Assembly (NCBI GenBank): GCA_016462625.1
Contig: JAEMSV010000105.1
Location: 1 to 12,727, forward strand
Source: Solirubrobacteraceae bacterium
GTDB taxonomy: Bacteria; Actinomycetota; Thermoleophilia; Solirubrobacterales; Solirubrobacteraceae
Reading direction: 5' to 3'
DNA length: 12,727 nucleotides
Shown here in pieces: positions 6,371-12,727 of the stretch. The notes under the pieces are model-generated. The model was given only the letters and a program-made list of their open reading frames with translations. It was not told the DNA's origin and searched no databases. How positions within the stretch are numbered: position 1 is the first letter of the stretch; each line of letters starts with the position of its first letter. The position numbers were made by a program, and so were the translations under genes.

Positions 6371-7126
6371 ATGAGCCCGGAGTCGGTCCGTACCAAGCTC
6401 CTCGCGACGCGCGGCGACCAGCCGAGCGGTCGCGGGTCGGCCGCGGACCGGGTCCACGACGAGCTGCGCCGCGACCTGCTCGCCGGCCGGCTGCCCTACG
6501 GCGAGCGGCTGGTGGAGGAGCACCTGGCCGAGCGCTTCGCCACCAGCCGCACCCCGGTGCGCGAGGCGCTGCGCCGGCTGGAGAGCGACGGCCACATCGT
6601 CCGTGATCCGGCCGGCGGCACCCGGCCCAGTCCGCCGCGGGTCTCGATGATGCGCGAGATCTACGCGGTGCGCGTCGTGCTCGAGGACCTGATTGTCACC
6701 CTCGCCGCACGTGGCGGCGACGGCGTCGATCGCGGTCTCCTCGTCGCCCTGCGCGACGACTGGGCCGAGCTGCGCGACTGCTGGCCCGAGCTGCGCGACA
6801 AGTTCGACTGGCCTGACTTCGTCTACGCCGACGAGAGCTTCCACAACGGCCTGGCGCGCGCGAGCGGGAACCGCGCGGCGGCCCGGTACCTGCGCGACAT
6901 CAACGAGCGCATCCGCGTCCTGCGGATCCACGACTTCGTCACGGCCGACCGGATCGAGGCGACCGTCAGCGAGCACCTCGAGATCGCCGAGGCCGTCTGC
7001 GCCGGCGAGATCGCGCCCGCGACGGCGCTCATGGCGACGCACGTGGAGGCGAGTGCCGACGTCGTCGAGGCGCGCGTCGGCGAGTTGCTCACACGCATGT
7101 TCGATGCGGAAGGAGATCTCCGATGA
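6371..7126 (+). CDS. GntR-family transcriptional regulator, FCD subfamily
   Basis: 251 aa, starting 2 bp after the DUF1116 stop. Residues about 23-78 are the GntR winged helix-turn-helix ([20 protein letters not shown], then [30 protein letters not shown]; recognition helix about 58-72), with a wing at 75-85. Residues 95-245 are the all-helical FCD effector domain. Its metal/ligand residues are intact: D154 and H158 in [15 protein letters not shown]202 in SEHLEIAEA and H224 in [12 protein letters not shown] regulators usually bind carboxylate-bearing metabolites and repress their own operon. Being inside the operon, it likely senses a pathway substrate or product. Its stop overlaps the hydrolase start (ATGA). 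Candidate operators are at 5033 and 5148. Confidence 0.93.
   Translation: MSPESVRTKLLATRGDQPSGRGSAADRVHDELRRDLLAGRLPYGERLVEEHLAERFATSRTPVREALRRLESDGHIVRDPAGGTRPSPPRVSMMREIYAVRVVLEDLIVTLAARGGDGVDRGLLVALRDDWAELRDCWPELRDKFDWPDFVYADESFHNGLARASGNRAAARYLRDINERIRVLRIHDFVTADRIEATVSEHLEIAEAVCAGEIAPATALMATHVEASADVVEARVGELLTRMFDAEGDLR
7108..7115 (+). promoter_or_regulatory. Strong ribosome binding site GGAAGGAG for the BiuH-like gene
   Basis: GGAAGGAG ends 7 nt before the ATG at 7123 and lies inside the last codons of the GntR gene. It is the strongest Shine-Dalgarno in the window and fixes the ATGA-overlapping start. Confidence 0.75.
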
Positions 7127-7833
7127 CCCTCACCGTCCCGGCCGCCGCCGCGACGTTCCCCGCCGTCACGGCCGAGCCATACGCCTGGCCGTGGACCGGC
7201 TCGCTCGACGTCGCACGGACCGCGCTCGTCCTCATCGACTGGCAGACCGACTTCTGCGGGCCCGGGGGCTACGTCGACCAGATGGGCTACGACCTCGCGC
7301 TGACCCGCACCCCGCTCGGCCCGACCCAGACCGTCCTGGCCCGCTGGCGCGAGCTCGGCGGCAAGGTCGTGCACACCCGTGAGGGCCACAAGCCCGACCT
7401 GTCGGACCTGCCGCCGAACAAGCGCTGGCGGTCGCAGCAGATCGGCGCGGGGATCGGCGACACGGGCCCGTGCGGGCGCATCCTCGTCCGCGGGGAACCG
7501 GGCTGGGAGATCGTCGACGAGGTCGCCCCGATCGAGGGCGAGTTCGTGATCGACAAGCCGGGCAAGGGCGCGTTCCTCGCGACCGACCTCGAGCTGATCC
7601 TGCGCACCCACGGGATCGAGAACCTGATCTTCACCGGCATCACGACCGACGTCTGCGTCCACACCACGATGCGGGACGCGAACGACCGCGGCTACGAGTG
7701 CCTGCTGCTCACCGACTGCACCGGCGCCACCGACCTGGGCAACCACGAGGCGGCATGCAAGATGGTCACGATGCAAGGCGGGGTGTTCGGCGCGATCGCC
7801 GACAGCGCGGCCCTACTGGAGGCACTCGCATGA
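7123..7833 (+). CDS. biuH: Biuret amidohydrolase-like cysteine hydrolase (isochorismatase superfamily)
   Basis: 236 aa, normal for the family, with a strong SD. Catalytic residues of the isochorismatase-like amidases are present: D39 (VLIDWQTDF), K145 ([10 protein letters not shown]) and nucleophile C178 ([13 protein letters not shown]). From memory these sit exactly 3 residues after D36, K142 and C175 of Rhizobium BiuH. Distinctive BiuH-like stretches are also present: YAWPWTG near the N-terminus, [49 protein letters not shown] and MQGGVFGAI (Q218 at the reported substrate-binding Gln). BiuH converts biuret to allophanate plus ammonia. Related enzymes act on N-carbamoylsarcosine, ureidoacrylate or other ureides, so biuret itself is a strong guess rather than a certainty. 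Cytosolic; coupled by ATGA overlaps to the regulator before it and the amidase after it. Confidence 0.82.
   Translation: MTLTVPAAAATFPAVTAEPYAWPWTGSLDVARTALVLIDWQTDFCGPGGYVDQMGYDLALTRTPLGPTQTVLARWRELGGKVVHTREGHKPDLSDLPPNKRWRSQQIGAGIGDTGPCGRILVRGEPGWEIVDEVAPIEGEFVIDKPGKGAFLATDLELILRTHGIENLIFTGITTDVCVHTTMRDANDRGYECLLLTDCTGATDLGNHEAACKMVTMQGGVFGAIADSAALLEALA
7818..7822 (+). promoter_or_regulatory. Ribosome binding site GGAGG deciding the amidase start
   Basis: GGAGG followed by 7 nt and the ATG at 7830. The amidase frame is open back to 7470, inside the BiuH-like gene, but this site and the ATGA overlap support 7830 as the start. Confidence 0.7.
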
Positions 7834-9260
7834 GCGTCGCCACCGACGCGTTCGCGCTGGCGCTCGACACGCTCGCGGCGCAGGAGCAGGACCCACCGAA
7901 CCGGCCGCCCGCGTTCGACGTGTTCCCCCTCCGCCGGCACGTGCACCGCGGTGGGCCGGTGCCGCTCCCGGCGACCGGGCGCATCGCGGAGCTGACGGCC
8001 GCACTGCGCTCGGGCGCGACGACGAGCGAGCAGCTCGTGCGCGACGCGCTGGAGCTGATCGCGCGGGAGAACGGCGAGCTGACGGCGTTCGTCGAGGTCC
8101 ACGCCGCCGCAGCGCTCGCGACCGCCGCGGCGCGAGACGCGCAGCTCGCGGCCGGTGAGACGGTCGGGCTGCTGCACGGGCTGCCCGTCTCGGTGAAGGA
8201 CGTCATCGACGTCGGCGGGATGACGACCCGCTGCGGCTCGGACGCCTACGAGGAGCACCCCGAGGCCGACGCGGCGGCAGTCGCGCTCCTGCGCGACGCG
8301 GGCGCGATCGTCATCGGCAAGACCTCGACCCACGAGTTCGCGCTCGGCGTCACGAGCCCGCAGGCCCGCAACCCGCACGACCGCACACGGATCCCCGGCG
8401 GCTCGTCGGGTGGCTCGGCCGTCGCGGTGACGACCGGCATGAGCGTCGTCTCCCTCGGCACGGACACGCGCGCGTCCATCCGGGTCCCGGCCGCGCTCTG
8501 CGGGATCGTCGGCATGCGGCCGACCTACGGGACCTCGCCCACCAAGGGCATGGTCCCGCTGTCGTGGACGATGGACACGACCGCACTGCTCGCACCGACA
8601 GTCGCCGACATGGCGGTCTCGATGGACGTGATCCGCCCCGGCGTGGCACCGGTCGCGGATGCTGTGGGCGCGGACGTCAGCGCCCTGCGGATCGGGCTTC
8701 CCCGCTCGGCCTGGCAGGACGCGACGCCCGTGGTCGAAGCGTCCGTCGACGCCGTCATCGAACGGATGGGCGCGCTCGTCGCGTGCGTCGCCGAGTCCGC
8801 TCGCCCCCACGCCGGGGACTTCGCCGCCGGGAACGCGCTCGGGCTCATCGTCTCGCGCGCTGAGGCCGCTGCGTTCCACCGCGCCGCCGGGCTGGACCGG
8901 TCGCTGTACTGGGACGAGGTCCGCGACCAGCTCGACGCCGCGGACGGGGTGCTCGCCGTCGACTACATCGACGCGCAGCGCTCACGCGCGGCGCTGAACG
9001 CCGAGATGCGCGCCGTCTTCGAGCACGTCGACGTCCTCGCGATGCCGACCGCCCCAGTGCAGGCGCCGCTGGCGGAGAACGCCGAGGACTACCTCACGGT
9101 GCTCTCGCGCAACGCGATCCTGTGGAGCTTCGTCGGGTTCCCGGCGATCTCGATTCCGTGCCCGGTGCCGGAGGGCGAGCTGCCCGTGGGGCTCCAGCTC
9201 GTCGCGGGTCCGGGCCAGGAGGCCATGCTCATCGCGCTGGCGGCCGCGCTGACCGCCTAG
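7830..9260 (+). CDS. Amidase signature family hydrolase (AtzE/allophanate-hydrolase-like)
   Basis: 476 aa. The Ser-cisSer-Lys triad is intact: K123 in [10 protein letters not shown], cis-Ser S192 in PGGSSGGS and nucleophile S216, 24 residues later as in FAAH. The usual DTGGS before the nucleophile is DTRAS here (R214, A215), while the following [18 protein letters not shown] is normal. The tail has LAMPTAP and the usual ending [16 protein letters not shown]. Residues 1-48 form an N-terminal extension before the first canonical helix. It lacks the C-terminal domain of full allophanate hydrolases (AtzF/DUR1), so its size fits AtzE, ureidomalonase-like or generic amidases. Operon position after the BiuH-like enzyme suggests it hydrolyses a related carbamoyl or carboxy-urea intermediate. 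The 3' end overlaps the convergent oxidoreductase gene by 32 bp. Family certain, substrate not. Confidence 0.85.
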   Translation: MSVATDAFALALDTLAAQEQDPPNRPPAFDVFPLRRHVHRGGPVPLPATGRIAELTAALRSGATTSEQLVRDALELIARENGELTAFVEVHAAAALATAAARDAQLAAGETVGLLHGLPVSVKDVIDVGGMTTRCGSDAYEEHPEADAAAVALLRDAGAIVIGKTSTHEFALGVTSPQARNPHDRTRIPGGSSGGSAVAVTTGMSVVSLGTDTRASIRVPAALCGIVGMRPTYGTSPTKGMVPLSWTMDTTALLAPTVADMAVSMDVIRPGVAPVADAVGADVSALRIGLPRSAWQDATPVVEASVDAVIERMGALVACVAESARPHAGDFAAGNALGLIVSRAEAAAFHRAAGLDRSLYWDEVRDQLDAADGVLAVDYIDAQRSRAALNAEMRAVFEHVDVLAMPTAPVQAPLAENAEDYLTVLSRNAILWSFVGFPAISIPCPVPEGELPVGLQLVAGPGQEAMLIALAAALTA

Positions 9261-10266
9261 CAGCGTCGAGCACGGTCAGGGTCGCGACGGCGTCGGCCGG
9301 GTCGACCGGCATCGGCGCCTCCTTCCGGAGCGCCGCGGCGACCCCGGCGTAGAAGCGGGTGTAGTCGCCGGGCTCGGTCGGAACCGTCCGCCGCGCGTCG
9401 CCGGCGACGAACTCGCCGTGGCCGTCGGCCGGCGTGACGCCCCAGGCGGGTGCGTCGGGGCGCTCGCCCGTGCGCAGGCGGTCCTCCTGGACGTCCATCC
9501 CGTGCTTCACGTAGGCGCCCCGCTCCCCGAGGACCCGCATCCGCGGGCCGAGGTCCGGAGCGACCGCGCTCATCCACAGGTGCGAGCGGACGCCCGACGC
9601 GTGGGTGATCGCGACGAACGCGTCGTCCTCGACCTGCGCTGTGGCCCGTCGGGTGTCGAGCTCGGCGTACACGTGCGTGGCCGGCCCGAACAGCACGAGC
9701 GCCTGGTCGACGAGGTGGCTGCCCAGGTCGAGCAGGACGCCGCCGCCTTCGGCGGGATCGCCGAGCTCGCGCCACCCCGCCTTCGGCTCGGGGCGCCAGC
9801 GCTCGAAGCGCGACTCGAAGCGATGGACCGCACCGAGCTCGCCGGCGGCGAGCAGCCGCTGCAGCGTGAGGACGTCGCCGTCCCACCGCCGGTTCTGGAA
9901 GACGGTGAGTGGGACGCCCTCCGTGCGGGCGTGCGCCACGACCTCGCGCGCCTCGGTCGCCGTCGCGGCGAGCGGCTTGTCGACCACGACCGGCACGCCG
10001 GCGTCGATGGACGCGTGCGCGAGAGCGACGTGCGCCCGGTTCGCCGCGGCGATGACCACCAGGTCGAACGCGTCCGGGGCCGACCAGATCTCGGCGGCGG
10101 ACGCGAGGAGCCGCGCACCCGGGTGGTCTGCTCGGGCCTCGGCCCTGCGCTCCTCGTTCGAGGTGACGATCGCGGTGAGCTGCAGGTCCGGCTCGACGGC
10201 GATCAGCGGGCCGTGGAACTTCGCCCCGGCGAGGCCGTAGCCGATCAGCGCGACGCGGAAGGGCAT
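9229..10266 (-). CDS. Gfo/Idh/MocA-family NAD(P)-dependent oxidoreductase
   Basis: 345 aa from the ATG at 10266. A longer frame to 10332 exists, but this start puts the Rossmann strand at residue 3 and a TACAGT box 7 nt upstream. N-terminal Rossmann domain: [11 protein letters not shown] (GxGxxG, residues 9-14), TAIVTS, then the nucleotide-site motif [10 protein letters not shown] and the family hallmark DKPLA (96-100; K97 catalytic-site Lys). C-terminal alpha/beta dehydrogenase domain: FQNRRWDGD and [15 protein letters not shown] (174-188), with D180 and H184 in the catalytic DxxxH arrangement. These enzymes oxidise or reduce sugars, inositols or related polyols and pseudodisaccharides; the substrate is not readable. 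It is convergent with the amidase (32-bp overlap) and divergent from the chemoreceptor, so probably unrelated to the ureide operon. Confidence 0.92.
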   Translation of the reverse strand: MPFRVALIGYGLAGAKFHGPLIAVEPDLQLTAIVTSNEERRAEARADHPGARLLASAAEIWSAPDAFDLVVIAAANRAHVALAHASIDAGVPVVVDKPLAATATEAREVVAHARTEGVPLTVFQNRRWDGDVLTLQRLLAAGELGAVHRFESRFERWRPEPKAGWRELGDPAEGGGVLLDLGSHLVDQALVLFGPATHVYAELDTRRATAQVEDDAFVAITHASGVRSHLWMSAVAPDLGPRMRVLGERGAYVKHGMDVQEDRLRTGERPDAPAWGVTPADGHGEFVAGDARRTVPTEPGDYTRFYAGVAAALRKEAPMPVDPADAVATLTVLDAARRSARPPAR

Positions 10267-10273
10267 GCGGCGC

Positions 10274-10279
10274 ACTGTA
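10274..10279 (-). promoter_or_regulatory. -10 box TACAGT, leaderless promoter of the oxidoreductase
   Basis: On the minus strand TACAGT (TANNNT) is followed by exactly 7 nt and the ATG at 10266, so transcription would start at or next to the start codon. No good -35 hexamer is seen. Leaderless genes of this geometry are common in Actinomycetota. Confidence 0.5.
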
Positions 10280-10284
10280 CGCGT

Positions 10285-10321
10285 CCCGGAAGCAGCGAAC
10301 CCCGACCTCCCCGCTTCCGGG
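10285..10321. repeat. 9-bp inverted repeat in the divergent promoter region
   Basis: CCCGGAAGC (10285-10293) and GCTTCCGGG (10313-10321) form perfect arms separated by 19 bp, between the oxidoreductase and chemoreceptor genes. One arm falls just upstream of the TACAGT box on the minus strand. It could be a regulator site covering the oxidoreductase promoter, or a hairpin in the leader of the chemoreceptor transcript. No T-run follows, so a terminator is unlikely. Confidence 0.4.
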
Positions 10322-10361
10322 GGTTTGCTCAACGTCCCTACACCGAGCGAAAACGCCGCCG

Positions 10362-12203
10362 ATGACTCACAGCATGCGACGACCTTCGTTCTCTTCCAAG
10401 AGCCCGGCGACCCTGCGCGTCAGGCTGACCGCCGGCTTTGGCCTCCTCATCCTGATCGTCGCGCTCTGTGGCGCCCTCGTCCTCAGGTCTGTGAGCGAAA
10501 TCAGCAGCGCCGCTCACAAGGTCGAAGACCGCAGCGTGCGCTTCTCCTCAGCGCTCTCCACCGTGAGCGCCGACGCAAAGGCCATCGCCAACGACGAGCG
10601 CGGGTTCCTCCTGACCGGCGACGACGAGTTCCGCGAGGGCATCGCCGAGCGCAAGGTGGCCGTCATGAAGGAGCTCAAGACCGCCGGGGCCTCCGCTCCG
10701 AGCGCCGAGATCGCCGACGACGTTCGCGTGATCTCAAAGGACTTCACCACCTGGCTGACGGCTGTCGATGCAGAATTCGACCTCGCCGCGACGAACAGGC
10801 CCGCCGCGACCGCCCGCGCGCTGAACGCCAACCGGGATCTGCGCAAGAAGTACGAGACGACCATCGGCGAAGCGAGCGACGAAGCCGCCCGCGAGGTCCA
10901 GAATTCGTTCAGGGAGCTGCAGGACGACGCCGCGACCGCGAGGACCACGATCATCGCGATGATCGCGCTGCTCGTCCTCGCGTCGCTGGCCATCGGGGTC
11001 GGCCTGCTGCGCGGCGTGCGCAACGCGCTGAAGCCGGTTCTCGCCCGTGCCCGTCAGCTGCAGGACGACGCTATCGCCGGTCTGCAGAACGGCCTGACCG
11101 CGATGGCTCAGGGCGACCTCACCGTCGAGGTCGAGCCGCAGGTCGCACCCCTCGACCGGCTCGCCAAGGATGAGATCGGTGAGGTCGGCCGGACCGTCAA
11201 CTCGATCCGCGAGAGCACGCTCGCGTCGGTCGACGCGTATCGCGATTCCCGTGCAGCGCTGAGCGACATGGTCGGCCGCGTCGCGGACACCGCCTCGTCG
11301 CTGTCGGCCGCCTCACAGCAGATGGCGTCCACATCGGAGGAGACTGGCCGGGCCGTGGGCGAGATCGCCCGGGCTATCGGCGAAGTCGCGACTGGCGCCC
11401 ATCGTCAGGTCCAGTCCGTTGAGTCGACCCGAGCGGTTACAGCCGAGGCCGGCGAGGCAACCGAGCGGTCCGCAACGACCGTCCGCGATGCGGTCGCCGT
11501 GGCCGAGCGTGCCCGTGCGCGCGCCGGCGAGGGTGCCAGCGCAGTGGCGGAGGCCACCGAGGCGATGGAGCTTGTGCGCTCCGCGTCGGCCGAGGCGACC
11601 AACGCCATCCGCGACCTCGGTGACAAGAGTGACCAGATCGGCGGGATTGTCGGGACGATCACGACCATCGCCGAGCAGACGAACCTTCTCGCGCTCAACG
11701 CGGCCATCGAGGCCGCCCGAGCCGGCGAGCAGGGCCGCGGCTTCGCGGTCGTCGCCGACGAGGTCCGCAAGCTCGCCGAGGAGTCCCAGGCCGCAGCGGC
11801 CTCGATCCGCCAGCTGATCGGCGAGATCCAGGGCCAGACGGCCCATGCCGTCGAGGTCGTCGAGACAGGTGCGGCCCGCAGTGACGAGTCGGCGAAGACG
11901 GTTGAGAAGGCCCGCAACGCTTTCGCGGCAATCGACGGCGAGGTCGAGGAGGTCGGCCATCGCATGAGCGAGGTGGCCGCCGCCGTCCAGCGCATGGCCG
12001 ACGGCGCCCAGCAGGTGCAGGAGAGCATGGGCGAGATCACCGCCGTCGCCGAAGAGTCCTCGGCATCGACCGAGCAGGTCTCCGCCTCCACCGAGCAGAC
12101 CAGCGCGTCTGCCGAAGAGGTCGCCGCGTCGGCCCAGCAGCTCAACTCGACGGCGACCGAGCTCGAGGAGCTCGCGCGTCGGTTCAAGGTGACGAGCGCC
12201 TAG
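10362..12203 (+). CDS. Methyl-accepting chemotaxis protein with CHASE3-like sensor
   Basis: 613 aa transmembrane chemoreceptor. TM1 is about residues 22-42 and TM2 about 196-216, bracketing a ~150-residue helical extracellular domain. That domain carries the CHASE3 hallmark ERGFLLTG (79-86). A HAMP-like linker follows (about 217-275, with a [15 protein letters not shown] motif and [11 protein letters not shown]), then a long coiled-coil signalling domain. The hairpin tip runs [20 protein letters not shown] (438-457), then [18 protein letters not shown], the nearly invariant CheA/CheW contact region. The tail is rich in Ser/Thr/Glu heptads and ends RRFKVTSA with no CheR-binding pentapeptide. 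A second ATG at codon 5 is also possible; neither has a Shine-Dalgarno. No che or flagellar genes are in the window. Signal sensed is unknown. Confidence 0.95.
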   Translation: MTHSMRRPSFSSKSPATLRVRLTAGFGLLILIVALCGALVLRSVSEISSAAHKVEDRSVRFSSALSTVSADAKAIANDERGFLLTGDDEFREGIAERKVAVMKELKTAGASAPSAEIADDVRVISKDFTTWLTAVDAEFDLAATNRPAATARALNANRDLRKKYETTIGEASDEAAREVQNSFRELQDDAATARTTIIAMIALLVLASLAIGVGLLRGVRNALKPVLARARQLQDDAIAGLQNGLTAMAQGDLTVEVEPQVAPLDRLAKDEIGEVGRTVNSIRESTLASVDAYRDSRAALSDMVGRVADTASSLSAASQQMASTSEETGRAVGEIARAIGEVATGAHRQVQSVESTRAVTAEAGEATERSATTVRDAVAVAERARARAGEGASAVAEATEAMELVRSASAEATNAIRDLGDKSDQIGGIVGTITTIAEQTNLLALNAAIEAARAGEQGRGFAVVADEVRKLAEESQAAAASIRQLIGEIQGQTAHAVEVVETGAARSDESAKTVEKARNAFAAIDGEVEEVGHRMSEVAAAVQRMADGAQQVQESMGEITAVAEESSASTEQVSASTEQTSASAEEVAASAQQLNSTATELEELARRFKVTSA

Positions 12204-12223
12204 AGATCCGGCCTTCGTGTCGA

Positions 12224-12243
12224 CAGCCTGCGTGCGTAGGCTG
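12224..12243. repeat. 6-bp inverted repeat overlapping the aldehyde dehydrogenase promoter
   Basis: CAGCCT (12224-12229) and AGGCTG (12238-12243) flank 8 nt. It lies 21 nt after the chemoreceptor stop and overlaps the TAGGCT box. It may be a weak terminator stem or an operator; no U-run follows. Confidence 0.35.
12237..12242 (+). promoter_or_regulatory. -10 box TAGGCT, leaderless promoter of the aldehyde dehydrogenase
   Basis: TAGGCT (TANNNT) is followed by 6 nt and the ATG at 12249, the geometry of actinobacterial leaderless promoters. No Shine-Dalgarno is present. A -35 hexamer is not evident (TTCGTG at 12214-12219 at best). Confidence 0.5.
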
Positions 12244-12248
12244 CCGAT

Positions 12249-12727
12249 ATGGAGACCCGACTGCTGATCGGCGGAGACCTCGTCGCGGGCGAGGGCGCGC
12301 CGCTCGCGGTCGAGAACCCCGCGACCGAGGAGATCTTCGCGGCCGTCGCCGGCGCGAGCACGTCCCAGGTCGGCGCGGCGGTGGCGGCCGCGCGGCGAGC
12401 CCAGCGCGACTGGGGCGTCGTCCTCACCGCGGCCGAGCGCGCCGAGCTGCTGCACGGCATCGCGAGCGGCCTGCGAGCGCGGACCGAGGAGCTCGCGGTG
12501 CTGATGACCGCCGAGGGCGGCAAGCCACTGCTCGAGAACCGCGACGAGGTCGGCTGGACGGCGTCGGCCTTCGACTTCTACGCCGAGCTCGCGCGGGCCG
12601 AGCAGGGCCGCGTGATCCCGCCGGTGGAGAACACCCAGCTGGCGATGGTGATCCGCGAGCCGCTGGGCGTCGTCGCGTGCATCGTGCCGTGGAACTACCC
12701 GCTGCTCCTGCTGGCGTGGAAGCTCGC
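12249..12727 (+). CDS. Aldehyde dehydrogenase family protein (3' partial)
   Basis: The first 159 codons run off the window end. The N-terminus reads [10 protein letters not shown], then [17 protein letters not shown] and the helix [11 protein letters not shown], followed by [37 protein letters not shown] and [25 protein letters not shown]. The PWNYP motif (147-151) contains the Asn that stabilises the oxyanion in NAD(P)+-dependent aldehyde dehydrogenases. The catalytic Cys and Glu lie beyond the window. Start chosen at the only fitting ATG, 6 nt after a TAGGCT box. The sequence resembles the betaine-aldehyde/aminobutyraldehyde branch, but the substrate cannot be assigned from this part. Separate transcription unit from the chemoreceptor is likely. 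Confidence 0.92.
   Translation, partial: [159 protein letters not shown]

Noticed and set aside
7692..8879. 395-codon minus-strand open frame opposite the amidase
   Set aside because: Low-complexity Arg/Asp/Gly translation with no domain; the plus strand encodes a textbook amidase.
11313..12455. 380-codon minus-strand open frame opposite the chemoreceptor and aldehyde dehydrogenase start
   Set aside because: It is antisense to the conserved hairpin tip of the chemoreceptor and crosses into the next gene; Leu/Gly/Arg repetitive translation is typical of shadow frames.

Overview
The window is GC-rich throughout and strongly biased to G/C in third codon positions. It has ATGA stop/start overlaps, weak or absent Shine-Dalgarno sites at several starts, and two genes with a TANNNT box only 6-7 nt before the start codon, which suggests leaderless transcription. 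With the exported Ig-like, RTX and glycoside-hydrolase proteins and a chemoreceptor, this points to a motile, free-living actinobacterium. Solirubrobacterales (Thermoleophilia) is my best guess, by inference only. No phage, IS, CRISPR, rRNA or tRNA was seen.

Layout. 2-1054 (+): CorA-family Mg/Co transporter lacking its N-terminus, with the GMN motif. 1056-3979 (-): a tight three-gene cluster in which every product has a signal peptide. In transcription order these are a Lys-rich surface protein, a clan GH-A-like glycoside hydrolase, and a small RTX-repeat protein. 3980-4232: leader with abutting hairpins, plus the terminator hairpin of the next gene. 4233-4709 (-): SemiSWEET/PQ-loop protein with an unusual soluble C-terminal tail. 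4710-5135: 426-bp divergent intergenic region with inverted repeats and candidate operators. 5136-9260 (+): four-gene operon of DUF1116 protein, GntR/FCD regulator, biuret-hydrolase-like cysteine hydrolase and amidase-signature hydrolase, with gaps of 2, -4 and -4 bp. 9229-10266 (-): Gfo/Idh/MocA oxidoreductase, overlapping the amidase tail-to-tail. 10362-12203 (+): methyl-accepting chemotaxis protein with a CHASE3-like sensor. 12249-12727 (+): 5' part of an aldehyde dehydrogenase.

The most interesting part is the 5136-9260 operon. The hydrolase closely resembles biuret amidohydrolase (BiuH) and keeps the Asp/Lys/Cys triad. The amidase could act on the next carbamoyl or amide intermediate. 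DUF1116 is the family of YlbE/AllG, a subunit of the E. coli oxamate carbamoyltransferase. Together they suggest a ureide/biuret-type nitrogen-scavenging pathway controlled by the embedded GntR protein. The usual DUF1116 partners (FdrA-like and DUF2877 proteins) are absent from this window, so the DUF1116 role here is open. A 9-bp near-palindromic sequence occurs in opposite orientations upstream of and just inside the first gene, and is a plausible GntR operator pair.
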